A stretch of 13,230 nt of DNA from contig VBAF01000271.1 in NCBI GenBank assembly GCA_005884705.1, forward strand, positions 1 through 13,230. Reading direction: 5' to 3'. Both the position numbers and the translations under genes were made by a program. This document shows positions 6,048-12,665 of this stretch, one piece after another. Within the stretch, counting starts at the first letter, position 1. Every line of letters starts with the position of its first letter. The notes under the pieces were generated by a model that saw only the letters and a list, made by a program, of their open reading frames with translations, was not told where the DNA came from and ran no database searches. The stretch is from Alphaproteobacteria bacterium (GTDB lineage Bacteria > Pseudomonadota > Alphaproteobacteria > Reyranellales > Reyranellaceae).

Positions 6048-8313
6048 GGGCCGCGTCCCGACCCGCGACGAACTGCTGGCCTTCATCAAAGAGAGCGCCA
6101 CGCCCGTGGGCAAGCGCGAGATCGCGCGCGCCTTTCACATCAAGGGCGATCAGCGCATCGAGCTGAAGCAGCTCCTGCGCGACCTGCGGGACAGCGGCGA
6201 AATCGCCGCCGACCGCGCCAAGACATTCAAGGATCCAAAAGCTCTGACTGACATTACCGTATTGGAGATCGTGCGGGTCGACGGCGACGGCCATCTGCTG
6301 GCCGTGCCGCGCCGCCACGACGAAGAAAAGGACGGCCCCGTCCCGCGCATCGAGATCGACCCGCATGGGTCGCGCAGCACCGCCGCCCCCGCCGTCGGCG
6401 ACCGCGTGCTGGCCTCGCTGAAGCGTCGCGGCAAGGACGCCTACCAGGCCAAGATCATCCGCCGCCTCGGCAGCGGCCCGAAGAAGATCCTCGGCCTCTA
6501 CGAGCAGCCGGCTGGCGGTAACGGCCTCGCCACCGTGACGCCGACCGACCGCAAGCTGCGCCGCGAGTTCGAGGTGCGGCCGGCCGACAGCAACGGCGCG
6601 CAGCCCGGCGACATCGTGTGGATCGAGGAAGCCGGCGGCGAGCTGTCGCGTCGCGCCAAGGTGATCGAGCGGGTCGGGCCGATGAGCGACCCGCGCACCA
6701 TCAGCCTGATCTCGATCGCCGCCAACGACATCCCGGTCGACTTTCCCGAGGCCGCTGCAAAGGAAGCCGAACACGCCAAGGCCGCACCCCTGGGCAATCG
6801 CCTCGACCTGCGCGAAGTGCCGCTGGTCACGATCGACGGCGAGGATGCGCGCGACTTCGACGACGCGGTGTTCGCCGAGCCCGATCCCGACCACGCCGGC
6901 GGCTGGCGCATCCTGGTCGCCATCGCCGACGTCGCCTGGTACGTCCGCCACGACAAGCCGCTCGACCGCGCCGCCTACCGCCGCGGCACCTCGGCCTACT
7001 TCCCCGACCGCGTGGTGCCGATGCTGCCCGAGCAGCTCAGCAATCACTGGTGCTCGCTGGTGCCGCGCCAGGATCGGCCGGTGCTGGTGGCCGAGATGTC
7101 GATCGATGCCGAGGGACACCTCAAGCGCCATCGCTTCCACCGCGCCATGATGCGCTCGGCGGCACGCCTCACCTACACCCGGGTGCAGAACGCGATCGAC
7201 GGCCATCCCGATGCCGAGGCCAAGGCGCTGCTCGAGTCGGTGATCAAGCCGCTGTACGGCGCGTTCCGGGTGCTGCTGGCGGCGCGCGAGAAGCGCGGCG
7301 CGCTCGATCTCGACCTGCCCGAACGGCTGGTCAGGCTGGGCGAGGACGGCCGCATCGCCGAGATCGGCGTGCGGGAGCGGCTCGACAGCCACAAGCTGAT
7401 CGAGGAGTTCATGGTGCTGGCCAACGTCGCCGCCGCCCAGGCGCTGGAGCAGCACCAGGCGCCCTGCCTCTACCGGGTGCACGACAACCCCGACGCCGCC
7501 AAGCTCGAATCGCTGCGCGAGTTCCTCGGCACCCTCGGCATCGCGTTGCCGATCGGCCAGCGCCTGCGGCCGGCCGATCTCAACCGCGTGCTGCACGCCA
7601 TCGAAGGCAAGCCGGTGGCGCGGCTGGTCAACGAGACCATCCTGCGCAGCCAGAGCCAGGCGGTGTACAGCCCGAACAATCTCGGCCATTTCGGCCTGGC
7701 GCTCGCCCGCTATGCCCATTTCACATCGCCGATCCGCCGCTACCCGGACCTGATCGTCCATCGCGCCCTGATCGCGGCCTATGGCCTGGGCGACGGCGGG
7801 CTGGCGGAGCCCGACAAGGGCCGTTTCGAGGAGTTCGGCGAGCACCTGTCGATGTGCGAGCGCCGCGCCGTGGCGGCCGAGCGCAGCGCCATGGATCGCT
7901 ATGTCGCAGCCTACATGGCGGCCCATGTCGGCGCGGCGTTCACCGGCCGGGTCACCTCGGTGACGCGGTTCGGCCTGTTCGCCTCGCTCGACGGTACGGG
8001 AGCTGACGGACTGATCCCGGTCCGCAGCCTCGGCCAGGAGTTCTACCGCCACGACGAGGGCCGCCAGATGCTGGTCGGCGAGCGCACCGGCGAGACTTAC
8101 GGCCTGGGCGACAAGGTGCGGGTCAAGCTGGACGAGGCCGACACCGCCACCGGCGGCCTGCTGTTCAACCTGGTCGAGGTGATCGAGCGGGTCGAGCGGG
8201 TGGCGGCGGTGCGCGGCGGCCGGACGGCGCGCCTGCCAGAACGCCGCGGTCCGCGTCGCCCTGTCGCGCACCGCAAGGGCGTTCGGGACAAAGGGTCGCG
8301 AGGACGCCGCTAG
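6040..8313 (+). CDS. rnr: Ribonuclease R
   Basis: RNase R is a processive 3'-5' exoribonuclease that degrades structured RNA, including rRNA and mRNA fragments. Order of parts in the 757 residues: an N-terminal helix-turn-helix (about 8-60), cold-shock-like RNA-binding domains (about 70-230), the RNB catalytic domain and an S1 domain (about 631-712). A basic tail rich in Arg and Lys (718-757) ends it. The active-site motif TIDGEDARDFDDAV gives Asp266, Asp272, Asp274 and Asp275, matching the four metal-binding aspartates of the E. coli enzyme. The RNB domain also shows RGTSAYFPDRVVPMLPEQLS and HFTSPIRRYPDLIVHR. ATG 6040 overlaps the topA stop (ATGGCTAA), pointing to translational coupling; only a weak CGGGAA precedes it. 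topA-rnr adjacency is common in the class. Confidence 0.96.
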   Translation: MAKGRVPTRDELLAFIKESATPVGKREIARAFHIKGDQRIELKQLLRDLRDSGEIAADRAKTFKDPKALTDITVLEIVRVDGDGHLLAVPRRHDEEKDGPVPRIEIDPHGSRSTAAPAVGDRVLASLKRRGKDAYQAKIIRRLGSGPKKILGLYEQPAGGNGLATVTPTDRKLRREFEVRPADSNGAQPGDIVWIEEAGGELSRRAKVIERVGPMSDPRTISLISIAANDIPVDFPEAAAKEAEHAKAAPLGNRLDLREVPLVTIDGEDARDFDDAVFAEPDPDHAGGWRILVAIADVAWYVRHDKPLDRAAYRRGTSAYFPDRVVPMLPEQLSNHWCSLVPRQDRPVLVAEMSIDAEGHLKRHRFHRAMMRSAARLTYTRVQNAIDGHPDAEAKALLESVIKPLYGAFRVLLAAREKRGALDLDLPERLVRLGEDGRIAEIGVRERLDSHKLIEEFMVLANVAAAQALEQHQAPCLYRVHDNPDAAKLESLREFLGTLGIALPIGQRLRPADLNRVLHAIEGKPVARLVNETILRSQSQAVYSPNNLGHFGLALARYAHFTSPIRRYPDLIVHRALIAAYGLGDGGLAEPDKGRFEEFGEHLSMCERRAVAAERSAMDRYVAAYMAAHVGAAFTGRVTSVTRFGLFASLDGTGADGLIPVRSLGQEFYRHDEGRQMLVGERTGETYGLGDKVRVKLDEADTATGGLLFNLVEVIERVERVAAVRGGRTARLPERRGPRRPVAHRKGVRDKGSRGRR

Positions 8314-8325
8314 GCCCGAACCGCC

Positions 8326-8745
8326 ATGGTGGCGGCCATGTCTTCGGCCGCCTACGCCCCCGTCGATCTGTGGACCGCCATGCGTCGAGGATGGCGCGGC
8401 CGCTGCCCGCGCTGTGCCGCAGGGCCCTTGTTCGGCGGCTTCCTCAAGATGCGCAGCCACTGCCCGACCTGCGGCCTGGTGCTGGAGCCCTACCGGGCCG
8501 ACGACGCGCCGGCTTATTTCACGATTTTCGCAGTCGGCCATATTGTTGTCCCGCTCGTGCTGGTACTTGAGCGCTATGGCGACCAGCCACCGCTTTGGTT
8601 TCATGCCGTGTTGTGGTTGCCGCTGTCCGTCGTGATGGCGCTGATCCTGCTGCCGCGCATCAAGGGGGCGGTGATTGCCCTGCTCTGGGCGCAGCGTCTG
8701 CCGGCGCAAAAATCGTCCCCCGATGGTCTGGATATCTCACCGTGA
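8326..8745 (+). CDS. DUF983 family small membrane protein
   Basis: This 139-residue protein has two CxxC pairs (Cys27/Cys30 in RCPRC, Cys46/Cys49 in CPTC) that look like a zinc ribbon. The surrounding sequence, RGRCPRCAAGPLFGGFLK, is typical of DUF983. Two hydrophobic segments follow (about 63-82 and 91-114), so the ribbon probably sits at the membrane face. The molecular function of the family is unknown to me. It starts 12 bases after rnr, in an order (rnr, DUF983, then rpmG nearby) seen in other alphaproteobacteria, so it is likely in the same transcript. ATG at 8326 gives the longest form; ATG at 8338 (residue 5), preceded by GGTGGCGG, is equally plausible. Confidence 0.85.
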   Translation: MVAAMSSAAYAPVDLWTAMRRGWRGRCPRCAAGPLFGGFLKMRSHCPTCGLVLEPYRADDAPAYFTIFAVGHIVVPLVLVLERYGDQPPLWFHAVLWLPLSVVMALILLPRIKGAVIALLWAQRLPAQKSSPDGLDISP

Positions 8746-8806
8746 CCGCGGCTGGCCGCCCGAGGACTGCTTGTGCTACTGTCGTCTTGAGCGTGGGGTG
8801 TCTTAG

Positions 8807-10357
8807 GTGCCGGTAATCCGTTTTCTGAGCTTCGCGTTGTCGCCCGCGATGGCGGCACTCCTTGCGGCCTCGCTGGTCGCCAGCTGCGAACCGACCGGCG
8901 ACTCCGCGCCGGTCTCCGCCCGCAACCCGGCCACCGCGGCCGATGTCAGCGTCGAGCGGGTGGTGCTGCAGGCCTACCGGGCGATCGGTGACCGACACCT
9001 CAACGAACCCGACTTCCGGCGCATGACGCAGGAGACCTACAAGGGCTTTGCCAGCGCCGATCCCACCCTGTCGCTGCAGGCCGGCGACCGCGCCTTCACC
9101 TTGCTGCGCGAAGGCCGCCAGGTGGTGTCGCGCCCGACCCCGGCCGATCCGACCGACGGCCGTGCCTGGGGCGGCATGCTGGCCGAGCTGTTCGCCGCCT
9201 CGATCGACGCCTCGCCGGTGCTGCAGCAGGCCGACCGCAGCAGCCTGATCAAGGGCGCGATGGTCGCCACCACCAAGCAGCTCGACAGGAACAGCCGCTA
9301 CGCCGATCCGGACGAAGCCAAGGACAACCGCTTCCAGCGCGACGGCGGCGGCGGCATCGGCATCACGGTCGAGCGCACCGACGACAAGCGCATCGTGATC
9401 CGCGCCGTGCAGGACGGCTCGCCGGCGGCCAAGGGCGGCGTGCAGGCCGGCGACCAGATCGTCGCGGTCGACGGCGACATCATGCTCGACAAGACGCTGG
9501 GCGACGTCGTGCACAAGCTGCGCGGCAGCGTCGGCCAACCGGTCACCCTGACGGTGCTGCGCAGCGACAACCGCGAGATCGCGATCGAGATGCGCCGCAG
9601 CCGCATCATCCCGACCACGGCGACCTACGAGCGCAAGGACAATGTCGCGCTGATCCACCTGACCGGCTTCAACAGCGCCACCACCGACCAGCTCAGCCAT
9701 GCGCTCGACCGCGCGCGCACCGAGATCGGCCGCGAGCTGCAGGGCATCATCCTCGACATGCGCTCGAACCGCGGCGGCCTGCTCGACCAGGCCCAGTCGG
9801 TGGCCGAGGTGTTCATCGGCGACGGCGTGATCTTCTCGACCCAGGGCCGCCATCCCGACAGCCAGCGCACCTATCGCAGCGGCAGCCGCCGGACGGCCGA
9901 GGCGCCGCTCGTCGTGCTGGTCAACGGCAACTCGGCCTCGGCGGCCGAGATCGTCGCCGCCGCCCTGCAGGACCGCGGCCGCGCCGCCATCGTCGGCACC
10001 ACCAGCTACGGCAAGGGCACGGTGCAGACCGTGATCCGCCTGCCCAACGAGGGCGAGCTGATCCTGACCTGGTCGCGCCTGCTCGCCCCCTCGGGCTACA
10101 CCTGGAACGAGCAGGGCGTGATGCCCAACATCTGCACCGCCAAGGTGGGCGACGTCGCCCAGCTCGCACCGGCCTCGGTCGATGCCAACAAGGCCCTGCT
10201 GCAGCGCTGGCACGCCGAGCGCAATCCCAGCCACGAGGAGATCGCCAACCTGCGCAGGATTTGCCCGCCGGGCGAGGAATCGCCGGAGCGCGACGTCGAC
10301 ATCGCGGCCCGCCTGCTGCGCGACCCGGCGCTTTATGCCCACGCCGTGCGCACCTAG
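8807..10357 (+). CDS. S41 carboxy-terminal-processing peptidase with PDZ domain, probable lipoprotein
   Basis: C-terminal processing proteases trim or degrade envelope proteins with a Ser-Lys dyad. In this 516-residue protein the dyad is Ser378 (NSASAAE) and Lys403 (SYGKGTVQ), 25 residues apart as in E. coli Prc. A PDZ domain lies at about 180-266, starting GGGGIGITVER and including GSPAAKGGVQAGDQIVAVDG. The S41 core spans about 275-440. The N-terminus is a hydrophobic signal ending in LVASC, a lipobox with Cys27 as the probable lipidated residue and Glu28 at +2, so membrane anchoring in the periplasm is likely. Two more cysteines, Cys443 and Cys486, in the C-terminal region could pair. GTG at 8807 is used because it gives the complete signal; GTGGGGTG lies just upstream. 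A CTACTG box (8776-8781), 31 bases before the start, is a weak -10 candidate. Confidence 0.9.
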   Translation: MPVIRFLSFALSPAMAALLAASLVASCEPTGDSAPVSARNPATAADVSVERVVLQAYRAIGDRHLNEPDFRRMTQETYKGFASADPTLSLQAGDRAFTLLREGRQVVSRPTPADPTDGRAWGGMLAELFAASIDASPVLQQADRSSLIKGAMVATTKQLDRNSRYADPDEAKDNRFQRDGGGGIGITVERTDDKRIVIRAVQDGSPAAKGGVQAGDQIVAVDGDIMLDKTLGDVVHKLRGSVGQPVTLTVLRSDNREIAIEMRRSRIIPTTATYERKDNVALIHLTGFNSATTDQLSHALDRARTEIGRELQGIILDMRSNRGGLLDQAQSVAEVFIGDGVIFSTQGRHPDSQRTYRSGSRRTAEAPLVVLVNGNSASAAEIVAAALQDRGRAAIVGTTSYGKGTVQTVIRLPNEGELILTWSRLLAPSGYTWNEQGVMPNICTAKVGDVAQLAPASVDANKALLQRWHAERNPSHEEIANLRRICPPGEESPERDVDIAARLLRDPALYAHAVRT

Positions 10358-10373
10358 GGGCCGCCGGAGGCGC

Positions 10374-10401
10374 TTGACAGGCCGTCGCTGCCGACTAAGT
10401 T
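10374..10401 (+). promoter_or_regulatory. Sigma-70-type promoter of rpmG
   Basis: A perfect TTGACA -35 box (10374-10379) is followed after 16 bases by TAAGTT (10396-10401), within ACTAAGTTG. That resembles the relaxed -10 box of alphaproteobacteria (CTAnnT). The start codon lies 24 bases past the -10 box, with AGAGGA (10413-10418) as ribosome binding site. The promoter sits in the 68-base gap after the S41 peptidase gene, so rpmG is probably transcribed on its own as well as by read-through. Confidence 0.6.
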
Positions 10402-10425
10402 GCCCGCCTTCCAGAGGACCAGACC

Positions 10426-10593
10426 ATGGCCAAGCCGACCTCGATCCTGATCAAGATGGTGTCCAGCGCCGACACCGGCTTCTACTACGTGACCAAGAAG
10501 AACCCGCGCACCAAGACCGAGAAGCTCGAGCTCAAGAAGTACGACCCGGTCGTGCGCAAGCACGTGGTGTTCAAGGAATCCAAGATGAAGTGA
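10426..10593 (+). CDS. rpmG: 50S ribosomal protein L33
   Basis: The 55-residue product matches L33 of the large ribosomal subunit along its whole length: ILIKMVSSADTGFYYVTKKN, then TKTEKLELKKYDPVVRKHVV and a KESKMK end. E. coli L33 has nearly the same core (KLVSSAGTGHFYTTTKN, KPEKLELKKFDPVVRQHV). There is no cysteine, so this is the zinc-independent form. AGAGGA seven bases before ATG decides the start. It has its own promoter and a terminator downstream, as expected for a highly expressed gene. The position downstream of rnr and DUF983 agrees with synteny in the class; here an S41 peptidase gene lies between. Confidence 0.97.
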   Translation: MAKPTSILIKMVSSADTGFYYVTKKNPRTKTEKLELKKYDPVVRKHVVFKESKMK

Positions 10594-10611
10594 CACGCCG
10601 CAGGCGTGTCA
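10591..10611 (+). repeat. Perfect palindrome including the rpmG stop codon
   Basis: TGACACGCC (10591-10599) and GGCGTGTCA (10603-10611) are exact inverted copies around a GCA loop. The first three bases are the rpmG TGA stop. In RNA this gives a nine-pair hairpin directly at the end of the reading frame. No T-run follows, so it is not a classical terminator by itself; it could protect the mRNA 3' end. Its right half overlaps the first REP-like element. Confidence 0.7.
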
Positions 10612-10704
10612 TCCAGAACCCAGTGATGGATCTATGGAGCCGCCCGTTCGGGCGGCTTTATCGTGGTGGTAGCAGATAGATCCCTCGCTTCGCTCGGGAT
10701 GACA
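10607..10704. repeat. Head-to-head pair of 29-base REP-like elements around the rpmG terminator
   Basis: Element 1 (10607-10635) starts TGTCATCC and ends GGATCTAT, with 13 bases between. Element 2 (10676-10704), read on the minus strand, also starts TGTCATCC and ends GGATCTAT with 13 bases between. Each can fold on its own: ATCCA/TGGAT (10611-10615, 10627-10631) and ATCCC/GGGAT (10680-10684, 10696-10700), both with 11-base loops. The two can also pair with each other, enclosing the terminator. The middle of element 2, CGAGCGAAGCGAG on the minus strand, is like dispersed intergenic repeats I know from many bacterial genomes. No other copy is seen in this window, so genome-wide repetition is inferred. 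Confidence 0.65.
10639..10661 (+). terminator. Rho-independent terminator of rpmG
   Basis: GCCGCCC (10639-10645) and GGGCGGC (10650-10656) form a seven-pair GC stem with loop GTTC, so a stable C-UUCG-G-like cap is possible. TTTAT follows at once. The T-run is short, but the stem is strong and lies 46 bases after the rpmG stop. It sits exactly between the two REP-like elements. Confidence 0.7.
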
Positions 10705-10727
10705 GGGTGCGGGCGATTGCTCTACCT
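10699..10727 (+). promoter_or_regulatory. Possible promoter of the aldehyde dehydrogenase gene
   Basis: ATGACA (10699-10704; five of six matches to TTGACA) is followed by 17 bases and CTACCT (10722-10727), a CTAnnT-type -10 box like that before rpmG. The start codon lies 31 bases past the box. The -35 bases are the outer edge of the second REP-like element. Support is only pattern and spacing. Confidence 0.35.
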
Positions 10728-10757
10728 TCCGGACATCCAAGAACGAAGGGAACCACC

Positions 10758-12257
10758 ATGAGCGCCCAACTCTCGCGCGACGACTGGAAGGGCCGCGTCG
10801 GCGGCCTCAGCTACCGCAACCAGGCCTTCATCGGCGGCAAGTTCACGCCCTCCCTCAGCGGCAAGACCTTCGACTGCGTCAACCCGGCGACCGGACAGGT
10901 GCTGACCAAGGTCGCGGCCTGCGAGCAGGCCGACGTCGACGCCGCGGTGAAGGCCGCGCGCGCCGCCTTCGACAAGGGCACCTGGGCCAACATGCCGCCC
11001 GCCAACCGCAAGCGCATCATGCTGAAGCTCGCCGAGCTGATGATGAAGAACCGCGACGAGCTCGCCCTGCTCGAGACGCTCGACATGGGCAAGCCGATCG
11101 CCTACTCGACCCGCGTCGACATCCCGGGCTCGGCCAACACCGTGCAGTGGTTCGGCGAGGCGATCGACAAGATCTACGACGAGGTGGCGCCGACGCCGGG
11201 CAACGTCGTCGCCCTGATCACCCGCGAAGCCTCGGGCGTGGTCGCCTGCGTCGTGCCGTGGAATTTCCCGCTGCTGATGGCCTGCTGGAAGATCAGCCCG
11301 GCCCTCGCCGCCGGCAATTCGGTCATCCTGAAGCCGGCCGAGCAGTCGCCGCTGACCGCGCTTCGCCTCGGCGAGCTCGCCGCCGAGGCCGGCATTCCCG
11401 AGGGCGTGTTCAACGTGCTGCCGGGCTTCGGCGAGACCGCGGGCCAGGCGCTCGGCCGCCACATGGACGTCGACGTGATCGCCTTCACCGGCTCGACCGA
11501 GGTCGGCAAGTACTTCCTGAAGTACTCGGGCGATTCCAACATGAAGCAGGTTTGGCTCGAGTGCGGCGGCAAGTCGCCCAACATCGTGCTGGCCGACGCG
11601 CCCAACCTCGATGTCGCCGCCCAGCGCACCGCCTTCGGCATCTGGTTCAACCAGGGCGAGGTCTGCACTGCCGGCTCCCGCCTGATCGTCGAGGACAAGA
11701 TCAAGGACGAGTTCCTCGCCAAGGTGATGGCGATCGGCCAGAAGATGATGCCGGGCGATCCGCTCGATCCCAGGACCCAGATGGGCGCCATGGTCGACGA
11801 GACCCAGACCAAGCGCGTCATGGGCTACATCGACGCCGGCCAGAAGGAAGGCGCCAAGCTGGCGATGGGCGGCAAGCAAGTCCATATCGACAACGCCGGC
11901 TCGTTCATCGAGCCCACGGTGTTCGACAACGTCGACAACAAGATGAAGATCGCCCAGGAGGAGATCTTCGGGCCGGTCCTGTCGGTCATCCCGGTCAAGG
12001 ATGCCGAGCAGGCGCTCAGCGTCGCCAACGACACGATCTACGGCCTCGCCTCGGCGATCTTCACGTCCGACATCAACAAGGCCTTCAAGTTCGCCAAGGG
12101 CCTGCGCGCCGGCTCGGTGTGGGTCAACACCTACGACGGCGGCGACATCACCACGCCGTTCGGCGGCTACAAGCAGTCGGGCATCGGCCGGGACAAGTCG
12201 CTGCACGCCTTCGACAAGTTCACCCAGGTCAAGACGACCTGGATCCAGCTCGGCTGA
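10758..12257 (+). CDS. Aldehyde dehydrogenase, PuuC-like
   Basis: This 499-residue NAD(P)-dependent aldehyde dehydrogenase has all key parts: Asn169 in VPWNFPLL, Glu268 in WLECGGKSPN and the nucleophile Cys303 in NQGEVCTAGSR, plus FTGSTEVGK in the Rossmann fold and EEIFGPV near the C-terminus. Sequence close to E. coli PuuC, which oxidises gamma-glutamyl-gamma-aminobutyraldehyde in putrescine breakdown, is seen along the protein (ALLETLDMGKPI, GGYKQSGIGRDKSLHA). Other amino- or betaine-aldehyde substrates are possible, and no other putrescine gene is nearby. The frame is open upstream to a GTG at 10707, but GAAGGGA (10745-10751), six bases before ATG 10758, decides the start. The stop lies one base from the stop of the convergent VOC gene. 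Confidence 0.93.
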   Translation: MSAQLSRDDWKGRVGGLSYRNQAFIGGKFTPSLSGKTFDCVNPATGQVLTKVAACEQADVDAAVKAARAAFDKGTWANMPPANRKRIMLKLAELMMKNRDELALLETLDMGKPIAYSTRVDIPGSANTVQWFGEAIDKIYDEVAPTPGNVVALITREASGVVACVVPWNFPLLMACWKISPALAAGNSVILKPAEQSPLTALRLGELAAEAGIPEGVFNVLPGFGETAGQALGRHMDVDVIAFTGSTEVGKYFLKYSGDSNMKQVWLECGGKSPNIVLADAPNLDVAAQRTAFGIWFNQGEVCTAGSRLIVEDKIKDEFLAKVMAIGQKMMPGDPLDPRTQMGAMVDETQTKRVMGYIDAGQKEGAKLAMGGKQVHIDNAGSFIEPTVFDNVDNKMKIAQEEIFGPVLSVIPVKDAEQALSVANDTIYGLASAIFTSDINKAFKFAKGLRAGSVWVNTYDGGDITTPFGGYKQSGIGRDKSLHAFDKFTQVKTTWIQLG

Positions 12258-12270
12258 GTCACTTGCCGAG
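12249..12270. repeat. Inverted repeat spanning both stop codons of the convergent pair
   Basis: CTCGGC (12249-12254) and GCCGAG (12265-12270) flank a 10-base loop that contains the aldehyde dehydrogenase stop (TGA 12255-12257) and the VOC stop (12259-12261 on the minus strand). Both RNAs could form the same short hairpin at their ends. No T-run follows on either strand, so termination there would be weak. The arms also encode Leu-Gly at each protein C-terminus, so the symmetry may be accidental. Confidence 0.35.
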
Positions 12271-12663
12271 GTAGTGACAGAGTTCGAGCTTGAGCCCGTC
12301 GGGATCGGCAAAGAACACCGCGTAGTAGCCGGTCCCGTACTGCGGATACTCGGCCGGTGCATCGAGGATGGTGACGCCGGCGGCGCGCAGCCGCTCATGC
12401 AGCCGGTCGACGTCCTGGCGGCTGTCGGCGTTCCAGGCGAAATGGTGCAGCCCCGCCGTGTAGCGGTCGTGTTCGCGCGGGCGCTGCGCCGCCCGGAGGG
12501 CGATGCCGCAGACGCCGTCGGGCAAAGCCAGGTCCCAGACGATCACCTCGTCGGTGCTCTTCACGCAGCGATAGCCGAGGAAGCCCAGGACCAGATCGTA
12601 GAACGGCTTCGACCGTGCAAAATCGCTGACCGTGAGGTCGAGGTGATGCATCTGGCCCCGCAT
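12259..12663 (-). CDS. VOC family (glyoxalase/extradiol dioxygenase fold) protein
   Basis: The 134-residue protein has two beta-alpha-beta-beta-beta modules of the vicinal oxygen chelate fold: MHHLDLTVSDFARSKPFYDLVLGF (5-28) and LHHFAWNADSRQDVDRLHERL (72-92). The likely metal ligands are His7, His74 and Glu127 (LKLELCHY), as in glyoxalase-like and extradiol dioxygenase members. FADPDGLKLEL near the end is typical. The reaction cannot be told from sequence. GGAGGG (12670-12675, minus strand) lies six bases before ATG 12663 but directly abuts ATG 12669, so 12663 is the better start. The upstream Rieske oxygenase gene ends two bases earlier, so the pair is likely translated together and may act on one ring compound. 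Confidence 0.85.
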   Translation of the reverse strand: MRGQMHHLDLTVSDFARSKPFYDLVLGFLGYRCVKSTDEVIVWDLALPDGVCGIALRAAQRPREHDRYTAGLHHFAWNADSRQDVDRLHERLRAAGVTILDAPAEYPQYGTGYYAVFFADPDGLKLELCHYLGK

Positions 12664-12665
12664 GG

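Noticed and set aside
6225..6265. Local AT-rich dip in rnr considered as an internal promoter
   Set aside because: No -35/-10 pair with proper spacing was found, and the protein sequence through it is ordinary RNase R.
5815..8709. Open minus-strand frame opposite the topA end, rnr and DUF983
   Set aside because: Same cause: no motif is seen, and it crosses several real gene boundaries without regard to them.
8660..10342. Open minus-strand frame opposite the S41 peptidase gene
   Set aside because: An antisense shadow; composition only, with no domain or ribosome binding site.
10707..10757. N-terminal extension of the aldehyde dehydrogenase from a GTG at 10707
   Set aside because: The extra 17 residues are unlike the family, overlap the likely promoter, and the good ribosome site lies before ATG 10758.
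10722..12398. Open minus-strand frame opposite the aldehyde dehydrogenase gene
   Set aside because: The sense strand has complete catalytic motifs; the antisense translation has none.
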